The notes beneath the pieces are model-generated. The model saw only the letters and a list, made by a program, of their open reading frames with translations. It searched no databases and was not told where the DNA came from. Below are positions 1-7,921 of a stretch of 21,079 nucleotides of DNA, in pieces. This DNA is from a virus. Numbering within the stretch: position 1 is the stretch's first letter; each line of letters opens with the position of its first letter. The position numbers were made by a program, and so were the translations under genes. Location of the stretch: IMG/VR virus record IMGVR_UViG_3300046517_001833, positions 1-21,079 of that record. The stretch is one strand, 5' to 3'.

Positions 1-158
1 TTGATTTTAATACGTCGATTCAATTGTTCCTCCATTACCTTAATGATTTCAACTATCATTTCAGGTTTATTACGATCACAATCATTAAGACTATAAGCGA
101 TATGACAATCAAACTCAGGACAATATACTCTAATTTCTATATCTATTTTATGATCCAT
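1..158 (-). CDS. Partial unknown gene downstream of scaffold (cut by window edge)
   Basis: An open frame begins at an ATG overlapping the scaffold stop codon (TAATG arrangement) and stays open for 52 codons to the left edge. The N-terminus starts MDHKIDIEIRVYCPEF and continues with a mixed acidic and basic stretch ending near NRRIKI. Stop/start overlap with the scaffold gene suggests translational coupling. In P22-type phages the major capsid gene follows the scaffold, but this N-terminus does not look like a coat protein to me, so it is probably a small accessory gene inserted before it. Function unknown. Confidence 0.6.
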   Translation of the reverse strand, partial: MDHKIDIEIRVYCPEFDCHIAYSLNDCDRNKPEMIVEIIKVMEEQLNRRIKI

Positions 159-1060
159 TATCTACCTCTTTTTTGGTTTAATTGTTGTTTACGTTTTGCA
201 TCAGACCTTGCTATCAAATCCTCAATTGTTGGTTCATTTTTCTTGCCTTTAATAGGCAATCCAGCATCATCACGGCTTTTGCTAATAGGTTTAGGGGCTT
301 TGCTGCTTGGAGCTGCTTTTCTCATACGTTCTTCAAGTCTTCCCATTTCCATTATTTGTGCCGCTGGGTCTTGAATTTGTGAGATACGTGACAATTCTTG
401 TGGATGGCGTTTACTTGCTGCATAAATAAATGCTGCGGGGTCTGGAAGTCCTCTAAGAGCATAAGTCATAGGGTCCGTAACAGGCTGAGAACCTACAACA
501 TCTCTAAAATCACTAAAACGATTCATTCCACGGCTAAACTTGTCCTCAAATTCAGCTTGTACTTGTTCATCTCGTGCCTGTTGTTGTTGTTGTTCTTGCT
601 TTTTGCTTATCTTTGAGAAAGTTCGCTCAACAAATTTCTCTAACTGTCCCTCCCAAGATTCATCCGACTCAGGGTTGTACTCGAAACCTTGAGCTTGCTG
701 CGCCATTTGTTGTTGTGTTGGCTGTTGATTCTTATTATCACCGCGAGCAAGTCTTTCACGAACTGCTTTATTAATACGCTCGTTAACTTCTTCCTCAGTA
801 TAGGTTTTCGGAGGCGTCTTTGTGTTTCCATAATCGTCATAATCTTGCTCGATCTCTTTAGAATCGTCATTTTCAGAATCTTCTGATTCCTCTTTAGGTG
901 ACTCTAATTCTCTAGCGTCTTCTGGAGGTGACTCAATATCTCCATATGCAGTATCAAGCGTTTCTTCTTGCTCTTCATATCTGCTTTCTGGTGTCGTCGG
1001 AATTGAGGGCGAGTTCCCACCTATCAATAAATCATCAATATTGCTAACTTCTGTAGCCAT
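158..1060 (-). CDS. Scaffolding protein, P22-type capsid assembly
   Basis: This 300-aa protein would direct procapsid assembly from inside the shell and then leave. The N-terminal third is strongly acidic and low in complexity (runs of E, D, S and P at residues 20-90). A Gln-rich segment lies near 110-125 and another near 155-165. A more ordered region follows around residues 190-250 containing VTDPMTYALRGLPDPAAFI, a type of segment I associate with podovirus scaffolds. The C-terminus is Lys/Arg-rich, as expected for a scaffold that contacts coat protein. It lies directly downstream of the portal, the usual position. AGGGAG precedes the ATG. Assignment rests on composition, length and gene order, not on a catalytic motif. 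Confidence 0.75.
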   Translation of the reverse strand: MATEVSNIDDLLIGGNSPSIPTTPESRYEEQEETLDTAYGDIESPPEDARELESPKEESEDSENDDSKEIEQDYDDYGNTKTPPKTYTEEEVNERINKAVRERLARGDNKNQQPTQQQMAQQAQGFEYNPESDESWEGQLEKFVERTFSKISKKQEQQQQQARDEQVQAEFEDKFSRGMNRFSDFRDVVGSQPVTDPMTYALRGLPDPAAFIYAASKRHPQELSRISQIQDPAAQIMEMGRLEERMRKAAPSSKAPKPISKSRDDAGLPIKGKKNEPTIEDLIARSDAKRKQQLNQKRGR

Positions 1061-1098
1061 AATATCTCCCTGTCATTTGTCTACTTTTTATCTATTTG

Positions 1099-3414
1099 TT
1101 ATTGAACCTTATGTGTCAAAATCCTCACTAAATTGTCAGCGTGAGCGATTGACTCATCACTTTGTGTTCGTTGCGTTTCTGCGAGATAACGTAGCTCCTG
1201 CTCTTGTATCGCGCCTGCAACTTCCAGTTTTTCTGTCTCAAGTTTTTGAAGTGCTACTTGAGCATCCATCAATATTTTTTGTTGTTTAAGTCGTATTTCC
1301 TCCTCTTTAAGTTGAATTTCTTTTTGTTGCATTTGCATTTGTTGCTGCTGCATTTGCATTTGTTGCTGCATCATCATTTGTTCAGGTGTTGGCTGTCCTG
1401 ATTCGTGTGGCATCTTGCCAGTTTTTCCGGCTTCTATTATTTCAGGTGGAACAATCGTTTTTAATCGGTTCTTGATTTCGAGATTGTTTGAGAGTGGCAA
1501 GTTGTCTGCGTAGAGATCGGCCACAAGTTTAAATGTTTCAGGATCGGCTTGTAGAACTTCACGTAGTGACTGTAATGCTTGCTCTTTCTGTCCTTCAAAA
1601 CTTGGCCCTGCTTTGAGTCTTACTTCATAGGTGCCTTTTCGAATGTCGTTTTCGATAAGTTCGCCGTAATCATCAACTTGTTTGTTAACAGTGATATTCT
1701 TCATTCCTTCATCGGGCATCATAAGAGTGATTACCCGCTCGGAGTCATAAACTCTTGGTATCATCTCATTAACGATTGAACCCCCAGTAGTTATCGCTCT
1801 ATTTACTGAATTGAAAAAGCAATAAGTAGAATATGAGCCTTGGCGTGTTCTTGCATCTATTGCACTGCCTGATATTTCGTTTCCTTGTTGTCCTAATTGA
1901 GTAGGATATAACCCAGTAGCGAGATACAAATCTTGTATTGCTACTTCGTATTGTTGCAGCAATGAAGCTGAAAGTTCAGGAGGCCTTAATTGCTCAGGTT
2001 TAGCCCCACTGGGGCTTTCGTCATAAGTAAGTAAGCCTTGTATTGCATTGGGATCGCGCCAGTTTCTTTGGGTATCCAATCCCTGTACGTTCTTTTTACT
2101 TCCTATGAATTGGTCATAGCGTGATACTTTGAGAATGAATGCTGATTGTGTGCGAATATAATTAATGTATCGCTGCGTATCTCGACAATCACCAAAAAAA
2201 CTGCGACATATTTGTTTGCCATTTTTATCATAGAAACTATTTTGATCCATAAATACGACTGGTAGTTGTTCGGCGGGGAACTCGCCATCTTCTAAAATAT
2301 AATCACCTGCTATTTTGTAATGCCATATTTTATATGACTTAAATTTGCGCTTGTCTTCAATGCGTACAGGTTCACCGTCATCCCAAATAGTCATCATGTC
2401 GTAATCATTTCCTATGGGAATTTCTTGTACTTCCTCGGCATTAGAATCACCCATACTTGCTATTCCTTGGGCTTCCTTCTCCTCATTGGACATCATTTGG
2501 TTTTGAGCCCCCATGTCTGGCATTAAATCCATACCTGGCATTTCTTGTCCAATTGCAGCAGTTAAATCTAAATCATCTCGATTTTCTTCAAGCTGTGCAT
2601 TCATCTCTTTAGATTTTTCTATTAATTCGTCAAGCTCTTCTTGATTATAAGTTTTACCATTTGATAGCTTATAAAGCATATCATTTTCAAATTTGCGTTT
2701 AAAATGATCTATTATAGTAATAGCTTCATTGTCTGCCCATGTAAATGGGTCTTCACCTTCAGAAGGTTGCACTGCCAGCGCTATATCTTCTTTGCTTTGC
2801 GTAGGACTCATGGTCTTTGATATTTTTTCTTCTAAGTCTTTTCCGTATATCTCGCGGAACTTCTCGCGGCTCATACGTGAAATGTACCCACAGTACATGC
2901 CGTCCGTTTTGTTTGGAGTTTCTGCGCTAATGTCGAAGTATGTGCGGGTTGCGTCTTTAAAATGACCGTAGCAAATATCAAGATCAAATGAACGTTGATG
3001 TATGTAATCAGTTCCTAGAAAGAATGCGCTATAGCCTCCGATTGCTGCTTGTCCAGCGGCTACTTGATAAGCAATTGTTGCATCCGTTGAAAACATAACA
3101 TCTTTGACAATCAGTTCTCGCAAATGAGCTGTATTTTCGTCACAATTAGTCATGGGGACTACTTGAAGCTGTGGGGTATTTTGTTGCTGTTCCCCAAGCA
3201 AAGAGTTCGCCATAGCACCTAGTTTATTAGCAACCATCGGCACTTTACGAAATGTCTTAATCATGTCGTCCTCTTCTTCGTCCGTCCATTGCTGGCCTAG
3301 TAAAAAGGTATGCATTTCATGATATTGGTCAATATTAAACTTGAAATATTCGCCGCGCCACTTTTCGCAAGCCAAACGCGCTTCATGCGCGATTTTTTCC
3401 GCTTTCTTAGCCAT
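1099..3414 (-). CDS. Portal protein, P22-type
   Basis: This 771-aa protein is predicted to form the dodecameric DNA-entry ring at one capsid vertex. Its length and N-terminal style (helical start with KWRGEYFKF, then QQWTDEEEDDM and a VANKLGAMANSLLGEQ stretch) fit the P22 portal family, whose members are about 700-750 aa. The C-terminal tail from about residue 675 is a Met/Gln-rich coiled coil (MMMQQQMQMQQQQMQMQQ region, then charged heptads to about 750), matching the long helical barrel of P22-like portals. A low-complexity Met/Asp/Gly stretch lies near residues 290-320. It sits between terL and the scaffold. AAAGGA precedes the ATG. The Gln-codon repeats at 1320-1380 form a short simple-sequence tract. 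Confidence 0.88.
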   Translation of the reverse strand: MAKKAEKIAHEARLACEKWRGEYFKFNIDQYHEMHTFLLGQQWTDEEEDDMIKTFRKVPMVANKLGAMANSLLGEQQQNTPQLQVVPMTNCDENTAHLRELIVKDVMFSTDATIAYQVAAGQAAIGGYSAFFLGTDYIHQRSFDLDICYGHFKDATRTYFDISAETPNKTDGMYCGYISRMSREKFREIYGKDLEEKISKTMSPTQSKEDIALAVQPSEGEDPFTWADNEAITIIDHFKRKFENDMLYKLSNGKTYNQEELDELIEKSKEMNAQLEENRDDLDLTAAIGQEMPGMDLMPDMGAQNQMMSNEEKEAQGIASMGDSNAEEVQEIPIGNDYDMMTIWDDGEPVRIEDKRKFKSYKIWHYKIAGDYILEDGEFPAEQLPVVFMDQNSFYDKNGKQICRSFFGDCRDTQRYINYIRTQSAFILKVSRYDQFIGSKKNVQGLDTQRNWRDPNAIQGLLTYDESPSGAKPEQLRPPELSASLLQQYEVAIQDLYLATGLYPTQLGQQGNEISGSAIDARTRQGSYSTYCFFNSVNRAITTGGSIVNEMIPRVYDSERVITLMMPDEGMKNITVNKQVDDYGELIENDIRKGTYEVRLKAGPSFEGQKEQALQSLREVLQADPETFKLVADLYADNLPLSNNLEIKNRLKTIVPPEIIEAGKTGKMPHESGQPTPEQMMMQQQMQMQQQQMQMQQKEIQLKEEEIRLKQQKILMDAQVALQKLETEKLEVAGAIQEQELRYLAETQRTQSDESIAHADNLVRILTHKVQ

Positions 3415-3457
3415 ACTAAATCCTTTTAGTTGGTTTTAAATTTATCTAATTGTTCTT

Positions 3458-4960
3458 TTAAATCAATCGTCCCGCTGTATGCTCCGGTATAAAGTTAGGT
3501 TGATATGAAGTTGTACCCGCATGCTGTCCGTAAGCAAATGTAATCATTAGCGCATCGGCTTTATCTGGGCTGTTCATTCCTCGTCTTCTTGCGTCTTTCT
3601 TACTTTCGATTACTAACCGTCCTGAGCTGTTATACTCGTACCCTAATCCGCATAGCTCTTTTTGTAGTTCGGGATCATCTGGTATTTGCACTGGCATATC
3701 CTGATTAAACCATGCACGCATTTCGCTCCATAGCTCTGCACGCAAGTTCAAGAAGTGATCGGGATTGTTAGCAGACCTCGCAACGTTAACTCCCACAATA
3801 CTTTCGTAACCCATTTCGTTTAGTCTATCTACTACGCCCGCACCTATGCCGATGCAATCTATAAATACTTTATGCGGTCGTTCGGTATCGATAATGTGTT
3901 TTATCTTGCCTACTAACTGCATTGTGTCCAATCCTTGAAAAGTTTCGGCTTTGTATGCTAAACGTCCTTTACGTCTAATTATTGCACTTTTATCATTGCC
4001 GCCTCGAGCCGGGTCTACTCCAAGCAACAAAGATGACTCTGATTCCACTTGAGCTTTTCTAGCTCTTTGTACTGGTTCAACGGTGATGAAGGTATCGGTT
4101 ATTGAATTTAAGAACGCCTCCTCATCCGTAAATGGGTATTCTTGGCTAAATCCTTTGCACTTTTGCCCATAGTCACCGTCAAAGTCAGATAACTTGTTAC
4201 GTCTCCATGCTAAGTGACGCGCTGTAAGTCCATCATGCCGGTATAGCATCATCCAGTCTTTTTCATCGTCAGTTAATTGTATACCTTCGGCATTGCGCGT
4301 ATATTCATCTTGCCAGTACCAGGGCACAAAAATATTTATATAATCGTTTTTACCTTCTTTTGCATTTTGCCAGTCCAGATAAAAAGCATTTGCAATCCCG
4401 TTGGCTGTTGATTCTTTTATTTTTTCTGTGCCCGCAATGTCTGCAACGGTTTGCTCAATGCCGCGTTTAATCTCTACATGATTATCATAAAATGCATATT
4501 CTGATAAATGCATGAGCTGATTAGTCATTGAGCGGCCTATCTCTTTGCTTCCTGCTGTTCCTACACGATATCCAGAATTAAGTTTGTTAAATAATAACTG
4601 GTTTTCGTTGTCCTTCTCAGGGTTTGGCGCAAGTCCTGAAGGCAAATTAAGATTATATCTTTTTGTCATTGCAAACAGCGTGCGTGTAGCATCGCCCATA
4701 TGCGTTAAAATAAACGCTTGAGTACCTGGGATTGTAAGTATTTTGTGGAAGTATCGACCACTTATATATGTACTAATTCCCTGCTGACGTCCTTTTAATA
4801 TATTTGCTCTTACATAACCAAGCTCTTTTAGTTGTGCTTCGAGCTTTGCATGCACATATTTTTGTGCACGATTAAATTCAAAAGCAGTAAGTTGTCCAGA
4901 TTTATCAGCAATCTTAAAAAAAGCTGGCGCAAATGCTGTTAAGTCATAGACATTAATCAT
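3458..4960 (-). CDS. terL: Terminase large subunit (packaging ATPase and nuclease)
   Basis: This 500-aa protein is the DNA-packaging motor. The N-terminal ATPase has a Walker-A-like KGRQQGIST at residues 56-64, with the RQ-G-S/T form typical of terminases. A Walker-B-like segment MHLSEYAF lies near 150-157. The C-terminal RNase H-fold nuclease begins at LLLGVDPARGGNDKSAI (Asp316). Its second acid is in KVFIDCIGIG (Asp368) and the third in SPDKADALMI (Asp467/Asp469). These three acids are the usual metal-binding set. The start codon overlaps the stop of the upstream 41-aa gene (ATGATTAA), so translation is probably coupled. Length is normal for the family. Confidence 0.93.
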   Translation of the reverse strand: MINVYDLTAFAPAFFKIADKSGQLTAFEFNRAQKYVHAKLEAQLKELGYVRANILKGRQQGISTYISGRYFHKILTIPGTQAFILTHMGDATRTLFAMTKRYNLNLPSGLAPNPEKDNENQLLFNKLNSGYRVGTAGSKEIGRSMTNQLMHLSEYAFYDNHVEIKRGIEQTVADIAGTEKIKESTANGIANAFYLDWQNAKEGKNDYINIFVPWYWQDEYTRNAEGIQLTDDEKDWMMLYRHDGLTARHLAWRRNKLSDFDGDYGQKCKGFSQEYPFTDEEAFLNSITDTFITVEPVQRARKAQVESESSLLLGVDPARGGNDKSAIIRRKGRLAYKAETFQGLDTMQLVGKIKHIIDTERPHKVFIDCIGIGAGVVDRLNEMGYESIVGVNVARSANNPDHFLNLRAELWSEMRAWFNQDMPVQIPDDPELQKELCGLGYEYNSSGRLVIESKKDARRRGMNSPDKADALMITFAYGQHAGTTSYQPNFIPEHTAGRLI

Positions 4961-5078
4961 TGCTAACCTTTTTATGTTTAACTTTACGATTATATAATTT
5001 ATGTTGAGTAATATATATGCAATAATCGCATAAGCAATTTAATTTTCGTCTTAATTTACTTATGTTTTTAGTTATCAT
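4953..5078 (-). CDS. 41-aa Cys-containing micro-protein between terS and terL
   Basis: A short frame exactly fills the interval between the terminase genes. Its ATG lies inside the end of terS (ATGATAACTAA) and its stop lies inside the start of terL (ATGATTAATG). The product is very basic, beginning MITKNISKLRRKLN, with CLCDYC (C-x-C-x2-C) near residues 15-20, a His near 26 and a Lys/Arg/His-rich tail ending KVSND. This looks like a small metal-binding or nucleic-acid-binding protein. Without it, terS and terL would be separated by 107 bases, unusual in this tightly packed operon. The spacing makes it likely to be expressed, but the function is unknown. The nearest possible ribosome site is weak, so it may depend on coupling to terS. 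Confidence 0.65.
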   Translation of the reverse strand: MITKNISKLRRKLNCLCDYCIYITQHKLYNRKVKHKKVSND

Positions 5079-5445
5079 TTTTGACTTTTATATCACCTGT
5101 GATAATCTTTTCAAGCACTGAGATAGCATTATCTTGCTTTTCGTCTTTTTCTTCTTTGTAATCATTTCTGAAACGATTTTTCATTGTGAAAATCCAAGGG
5201 GCAGAATTAAACTTTTCGTAATTGCCTTTTATGCCGTCTTGGCCTATTTGTTCCCACAGCCGTTGGGCTTTTTGCAAGCCACATTCTATTGCTTGCTTGA
5301 ACTCAGGATGTGTGTCGCGCCACTCGTATAGCGTTGTGCGTGTTATCCCAAGCTCAGCACAAATAGCCGCGAGGCTCTCGCCGTTCGCAAGAACCTTCTC
5401 AGCTATAATACCCATCTCTTTTTTGTATTTAGTGTGCGCTACCAT
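5068..5445 (-). CDS. terS: Terminase small subunit (DNA-recognition subunit)
   Basis: This 125-aa protein would recognise the packaging site and hand DNA to TerL. A helix-turn-helix lies near residues 24-44 (SLAAICAELGITRTTLYEWR). It is followed by the segment QIGQDGIKGNYEKFNSAPWI, then FTMKNRF near 86-92, a signature I associate with small terminase and terminase-like HTH proteins. A charged tail completes the protein. Position immediately upstream of terL, with only the micro-gene between, supports the call. Length is typical for HTH-type small subunits. Confidence 0.85.
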   Translation of the reverse strand: MVAHTKYKKEMGIIAEKVLANGESLAAICAELGITRTTLYEWRDTHPEFKQAIECGLQKAQRLWEQIGQDGIKGNYEKFNSAPWIFTMKNRFRNDYKEEKDEKQDNAISVLEKIITGDIKVKNDN

Positions 5446-5474
5446 ACAAAACCTCTTTTTAGTGTAAGATTTGT

Positions 5475-5651
5475 CTACGGGCCAGCTTGCTCGTTGCGTT
5501 TCTCGCCGCGAATTCCGCCGCCAGCTTCCCCGGGCTCACAATATTTTGGCTGTTCTTTTTGTTGTCCATTTACGATTTTTCCATACATTGAGGGCACCCC
5601 ATTATAATGGTTATCCTCATGTTCCTCTGAATAGTCTTTAACTTCGCTCAT
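5475..5651 (-). CDS. 58-aa protein with GC-rich, Gly-rich C-terminal tail
   Basis: The ATG is preceded by AAGGAG at good spacing. The product begins MSEVKDYSEEHEDNHYNGVP and ends with a Gly/Glu/Arg-rich tail (PGEAGGGIRGEKRNEQAGP). It is the first gene of the minus-strand late block, directly upstream of terS. The N-terminal part has the AT-rich composition of its neighbours, whereas the last 19-20 codons (about 5475-5536) are abruptly GC-rich and contain two copies of GCCAGCTT. This suggests that the tail arose by insertion or fusion. No family recognised. Confidence 0.55.
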   Translation of the reverse strand: MSEVKDYSEEHEDNHYNGVPSMYGKIVNGQQKEQPKYCEPGEAGGGIRGEKRNEQAGP

Positions 5652-5673
5652 TTTAAGCGCTCCTTGTCAGGTC

Positions 5674-5687
5674 ATTAATCGATTAAT
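5674..5687. promoter_or_regulatory. 14-bp perfect palindrome upstream of the late block
   Basis: ATTAATC-GATTAAT is a perfect palindrome just upstream of the ribosome site of the first late-block gene. It is a candidate operator or activator site. It differs from the TGTCG-type operators of the early promoters. It could also be chance in AT-rich DNA. Confidence 0.3.
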
Positions 5688-5738
5688 AACAGCGAGCAAA
5701 TCCTATGCACGCTAGATAATAAGATAACACAAACTTAG

Positions 5739-5761
5739 TTATCCACAAAATCGGTGGATAA
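5739..5761. promoter_or_regulatory. DnaA-box inverted repeat in divergent control region
   Basis: A perfect DnaA box TTATCCACA (5739-5747) is followed by its near mirror GTGGATAA (5754-5761), giving 8-bp inverted arms around a 7-bp centre. It lies between the divergent late (minus) and dnaJ (plus) units, about 45 bp upstream of the dnaJ -35. It could be a DnaA-dependent control site or part of a second origin. Confidence 0.5.
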
Positions 5762-5803
5762 GTTTGAGGATAAAAACAAATAGATAAATATTAATGTTTA
5801 TTC

Positions 5804-5832
5804 TTGACATGTCGATCACCGACATATATCAT
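5804..5832 (+). promoter_or_regulatory. Promoter and operator of the dnaJ operon
   Basis: TTGACA (5804-5809), a 17-bp spacer and TATCAT (5827-5832) make a near-consensus sigma70-type promoter. Inside the spacer lies the palindrome ATGTCG-ATCAC-CGACAT (5809-5825), placed to block RNA polymerase when bound. The same half-site occurs at the exonuclease promoter near 10123, so both are probably controlled by one repressor. Confidence 0.75.
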
Positions 5833-5861
5833 TCACATATCAACAACAAAGAGGATAAAAA

Positions 5862-6350
5862 ATGCATATAAATGATGCTTTAAAAATTTTAGGTGTAACT
5901 GGTGAATACGATCCAGAGATTATCAAGACTGCATACAGGAAAGCATGCTCACTTTATCATCCTGATAGAAACCCAGCAGGATTAGAAATGATGAAAATGG
6001 TTAATCAAGCTTATGATGCTCTTAAAAACGAAACAGGCGAAACTAAAATAGAGGGTGATTATTCATCATACGGGGAAGACCTAAATAATGCTTTAAACGC
6101 TGTTATGGGTTTTGGATTTGACATAGAAATATGCGGTGCTTGGATATGGTTGCATGGAGATACACGACCACACAAAGAAAAACTCAAGGAATCTGGTTTC
6201 AACTGGGCACCTAAAAAGAAACTCTGGTATTTCAGACCCGCCGATTATAAATCAAAAGGAAGAGGACAGTTTTCCATGGATGATATAAGGGCCTCCCACG
6301 GAAGCGAAAAGATAACAGAAAAAGAACGCAATAAACTGAGGGCGGCATAA
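5862..6350 (+). CDS. DnaJ-domain protein (J-domain co-chaperone-like)
   Basis: This 162-aa protein has an N-terminal J-domain (residues 1-55): IIKTAYRKACSLYHPDRNP contains the invariant HPD at 33-35 that stimulates Hsp70 ATPase. There is no Gly/Phe or zinc-finger region, so it is not a full DnaJ. The C-terminal part (about 85-130) has Trp-rich segments GAWIWLHGDT and FNWAPKKKLWYFRP, an arrangement seen in phage and mobile-element J-domain proteins. It probably recruits host DnaK for replication or virion assembly. It is the first gene of a plus-strand unit and has GAGGA before its ATG. The next gene starts in its stop codon (TAATG). Confidence 0.88.
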   Translation: MHINDALKILGVTGEYDPEIIKTAYRKACSLYHPDRNPAGLEMMKMVNQAYDALKNETGETKIEGDYSSYGEDLNNALNAVMGFGFDIEICGAWIWLHGDTRPHKEKLKESGFNWAPKKKLWYFRPADYKSKGRGQFSMDDIRASHGSEKITEKERNKLRAA

Positions 6351-6529
6351 TGTACACTTATATTCTAGTTAAAAAATATCCTGATTATAACTTATGGGCA
6401 GTTGGATTTTATCAAGTAGATGGCCAATTTTTCACAGAAAGCCATCACATATACGAAGATGATGCTATCAAAAGAACAGCATATATTAATGAACAAAAAC
6501 TAGTCAGTTATGACCCAGATGAGGAATGA
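6350..6529 (+). CDS. 59-aa hypothetical protein
   Basis: The ATG overlaps the dnaJ stop (TAATG), indicating translational coupling. The product begins MYTYILVKKYPDYNLWAVGF and has an alternating hydrophobic/charged pattern suggesting a small beta-alpha fold, ending with an acidic DPDEE. It lies in a run of small genes that fit end to end. No family recognised. Confidence 0.65.
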   Translation: MYTYILVKKYPDYNLWAVGFYQVDGQFFTESHHIYEDDAIKRTAYINEQKLVSYDPDEE

Positions 6530-6531
6530 TT

Positions 6532-6705
6532 ATGAAATACCAAATAATCGATAGTGTGCGCGTCAAACGTACGAAGTTTGAATTGCTAACGGACGGATTT
6601 ATTTATCACGTAGCAAAAATAGTGGGTGAGCGTGTTACTTTTTTATATAGCAGTAGCAAACACACCTTAGCGCTTAAATTTTATGAACGAACAATAGGGG
6701 CTTGA
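6532..6705 (+). CDS. 57-aa basic hypothetical protein
   Basis: It starts two bases after the preceding stop and ends three bases before the next ATG. The product begins MKYQIIDSVRVKRTKFELLT and is basic (many Lys/Arg, predicted pI high). Segments such as FIYHVAKIVG and VTFLYSSSKH look like short beta strands. Possibly a small nucleic-acid-binding or host-takeover protein. No family recognised. The support is tight packing between neighbours on the same strand. Confidence 0.6.
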   Translation: MKYQIIDSVRVKRTKFELLTDGFIYHVAKIVGERVTFLYSSSKHTLALKFYERTIGA

Positions 6706-6708
6706 AAA

Positions 6709-6993
6709 ATGACAATCTCTTGCAGAATTTCCGACGAACAAGTATACAATCCCTGGGAGAGTGAGAACAATTCACTCCCCAAACGAACGCTGGAAAACTT
6801 AACAATAGCCGAATTAATGGGTGAGGACCATGCAGTTTGGCTAGGTAAAAACAAACAGTTCGGTTTCATCCTTGAAATTGAGAACGATGAGGGGCAAACA
6901 ATCTTAGAAAAATGTATACACCCATACGCGATTGAGAGTTTAGCATCTTTTTGCCGCAGATTTATAAACTCATATGAAAAAATACAAGATTAA
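6709..6993 (+). CDS. 94-aa hypothetical protein
   Basis: A soluble acidic 94-aa protein beginning MTISCRISDEQVYNPWESEN. The region LTIAELMGEDHAVWLGKNKQFGFILEIENDEG suggests a compact alpha/beta fold. The end, ESLASFCRRFINSYEKIQ, is a probable amphipathic helix. It follows the 57-aa gene by three bases and belongs to the dnaJ-led unit. No recognised domain. Confidence 0.65.
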   Translation: MTISCRISDEQVYNPWESENNSLPKRTLENLTIAELMGEDHAVWLGKNKQFGFILEIENDEGQTILEKCIHPYAIESLASFCRRFINSYEKIQD

Positions 6994-7003
6994 GGAAAGT
7001 AAA

Positions 7004-7393
7004 ATGTCAGTAGAATTTACAAACGAACAAATAGATCACATTTGTTATCAAATCGGTGAGTGGTATTTGGATTGGGAACGCAAAATGTGGGTGGATGGCA
7101 AGCCCAATCAACATTGGCTAGGTGTTGCAAAAGAACAACTTAAAGAAATGATTTGTGGTAATGAATATACCGATAACAGCGATATACTAAAAAATGAGCT
7201 ATTTAATCAAAAAGAAATAGCCAAGATTTTAGTAAACGTTATGATGCTTTTAGGCATTATCCATGGGAACATAACGGCAATTCTCGCAAGTCCTGAGCAT
7301 GAAATGAAAAGCAAGCTCGATAAATTATGGCATAAATTAGCAAAAGAAATTGGCTTAATTTTCTGCAAAGAGCCGGCTACTTCAACACCTTAA
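7004..7393 (+). CDS. 129-aa hypothetical helical protein
   Basis: I place the start at 7004 ([12 protein letters not shown]) because AAGGAAAG lies just upstream. An in-frame ATG at 6974 lacks such a site and would overlap the previous gene. The protein is mainly helical and Trp-rich at its N-terminal half ([20 protein letters not shown]). A hydrophobic helix [20 protein letters not shown] lies around residues 74-93 and could be buried or membrane-associated. The last 17 bases overlap the convergent cold-shock gene. It is the last gene of the dnaJ-led unit. No family recognised. Confidence 0.65.
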   Translation: MSVEFTNEQIDHICYQIGEWYLDWERKMWVDGKPNQHWLGVAKEQLKEMICGNEYTDNSDILKNELFNQKEIAKILVNVMMLLGIIHGNITAILASPEHEMKSKLDKLWHKLAKEIGLIFCKEPATSTP

Positions 7394-7577
7394 CTTCTTT
7401 TGCGCAAGGGCCTTTGGGTGACGTTCCGGCCGTGAATTGCACCTTTTGGCCTTCTCTTAAACATTTAAATCCATCCTCTTGAATTTCCTTGAAATACACA
7501 AAATAATCTTTGTTCTCACTCTCAATAAAACCAAATCCTTTATCCTTATTAAACCACTTTACTATTCCAGTTTGCAT
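7377..7577 (-). CDS. Cold-shock domain protein (CspA-like)
   Basis: This 66-aa protein is one OB-fold cold-shock domain of the usual length. It begins [18 protein letters not shown], with RNP1 (KGFGFI) at residues 13-18. RNP2 is unusual: YFVYF at 25-29 replaces the typical VFVHF, so the conserved RNA-stacking His is Tyr. The C-terminus [13 protein letters not shown] follows the family pattern. Such proteins bind single-stranded RNA or DNA and melt RNA structures. It is the last gene of the replication-initiator unit and converges on the dnaJ-led unit. A GGAT element lies before the start. Confidence 0.93.
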   Translation of the reverse strand: MQTGIVKWFNKDKGFGFIESENKDYFVYFKEIQEDGFKCLREGQKVQFTAGTSPKGPCAKEVKVLK

Positions 7578-7609
7578 TTTATCATCCGCTAGTTAATAAA
7601 AATCAAATC

Positions 7610-7921
7610 CTACCGCTTAAATCTCTTGTATTTTGAACGTTCGGCGTCTTGGTGGTACATAGACATCACTTTTTGCTCCGGAGGCTTGTAGGGGTCTGTA
7701 TGGCCGTTTGCGTAATCCGGCATTCTTGACTTCATCCAACACTTAACTGCCGTCATTAGTGATTCAACTGTTACAAGTCCGCTTAACATATCTTGTTTAT
7801 CTTCTTTGCTCAATAGTCTTGTACTGATTAATTCAGCTTTTACACACAAAGCTTTACTTATCATTCTCAACAAATCTTTGCACTGCTCTACCGATTGCGG
7901 TATCTGTTGGTATTCTTCCAT
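7610..7921 (-). CDS. 103-aa hypothetical protein in replication unit
   Basis: The N-terminal half is helical (beginning MEEYQQIPQSVEQCKDLLRM). The middle, LLSKEDKQDMLSGLVTVESL, also looks helical. The tail is very basic and Tyr-rich, ending AERSKYKRFKR. AGGAC lies about 10 bases before the chosen ATG. That start gives a 68-base overlap with the upstream 61-aa gene. An internal ATG at 7864, overlapping the upstream stop region (ATGATAAGTAA), is an alternative and would reduce the overlap. Position after the initiator suggests a replication helper, for example a loader-like adaptor, but nothing in the sequence proves it. Confidence 0.6.
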   Translation of the reverse strand: MEEYQQIPQSVEQCKDLLRMISKALCVKAELISTRLLSKEDKQDMLSGLVTVESLMTAVKCWMKSRMPDYANGHTDPYKPPEQKVMSMYHQDAERSKYKRFKR

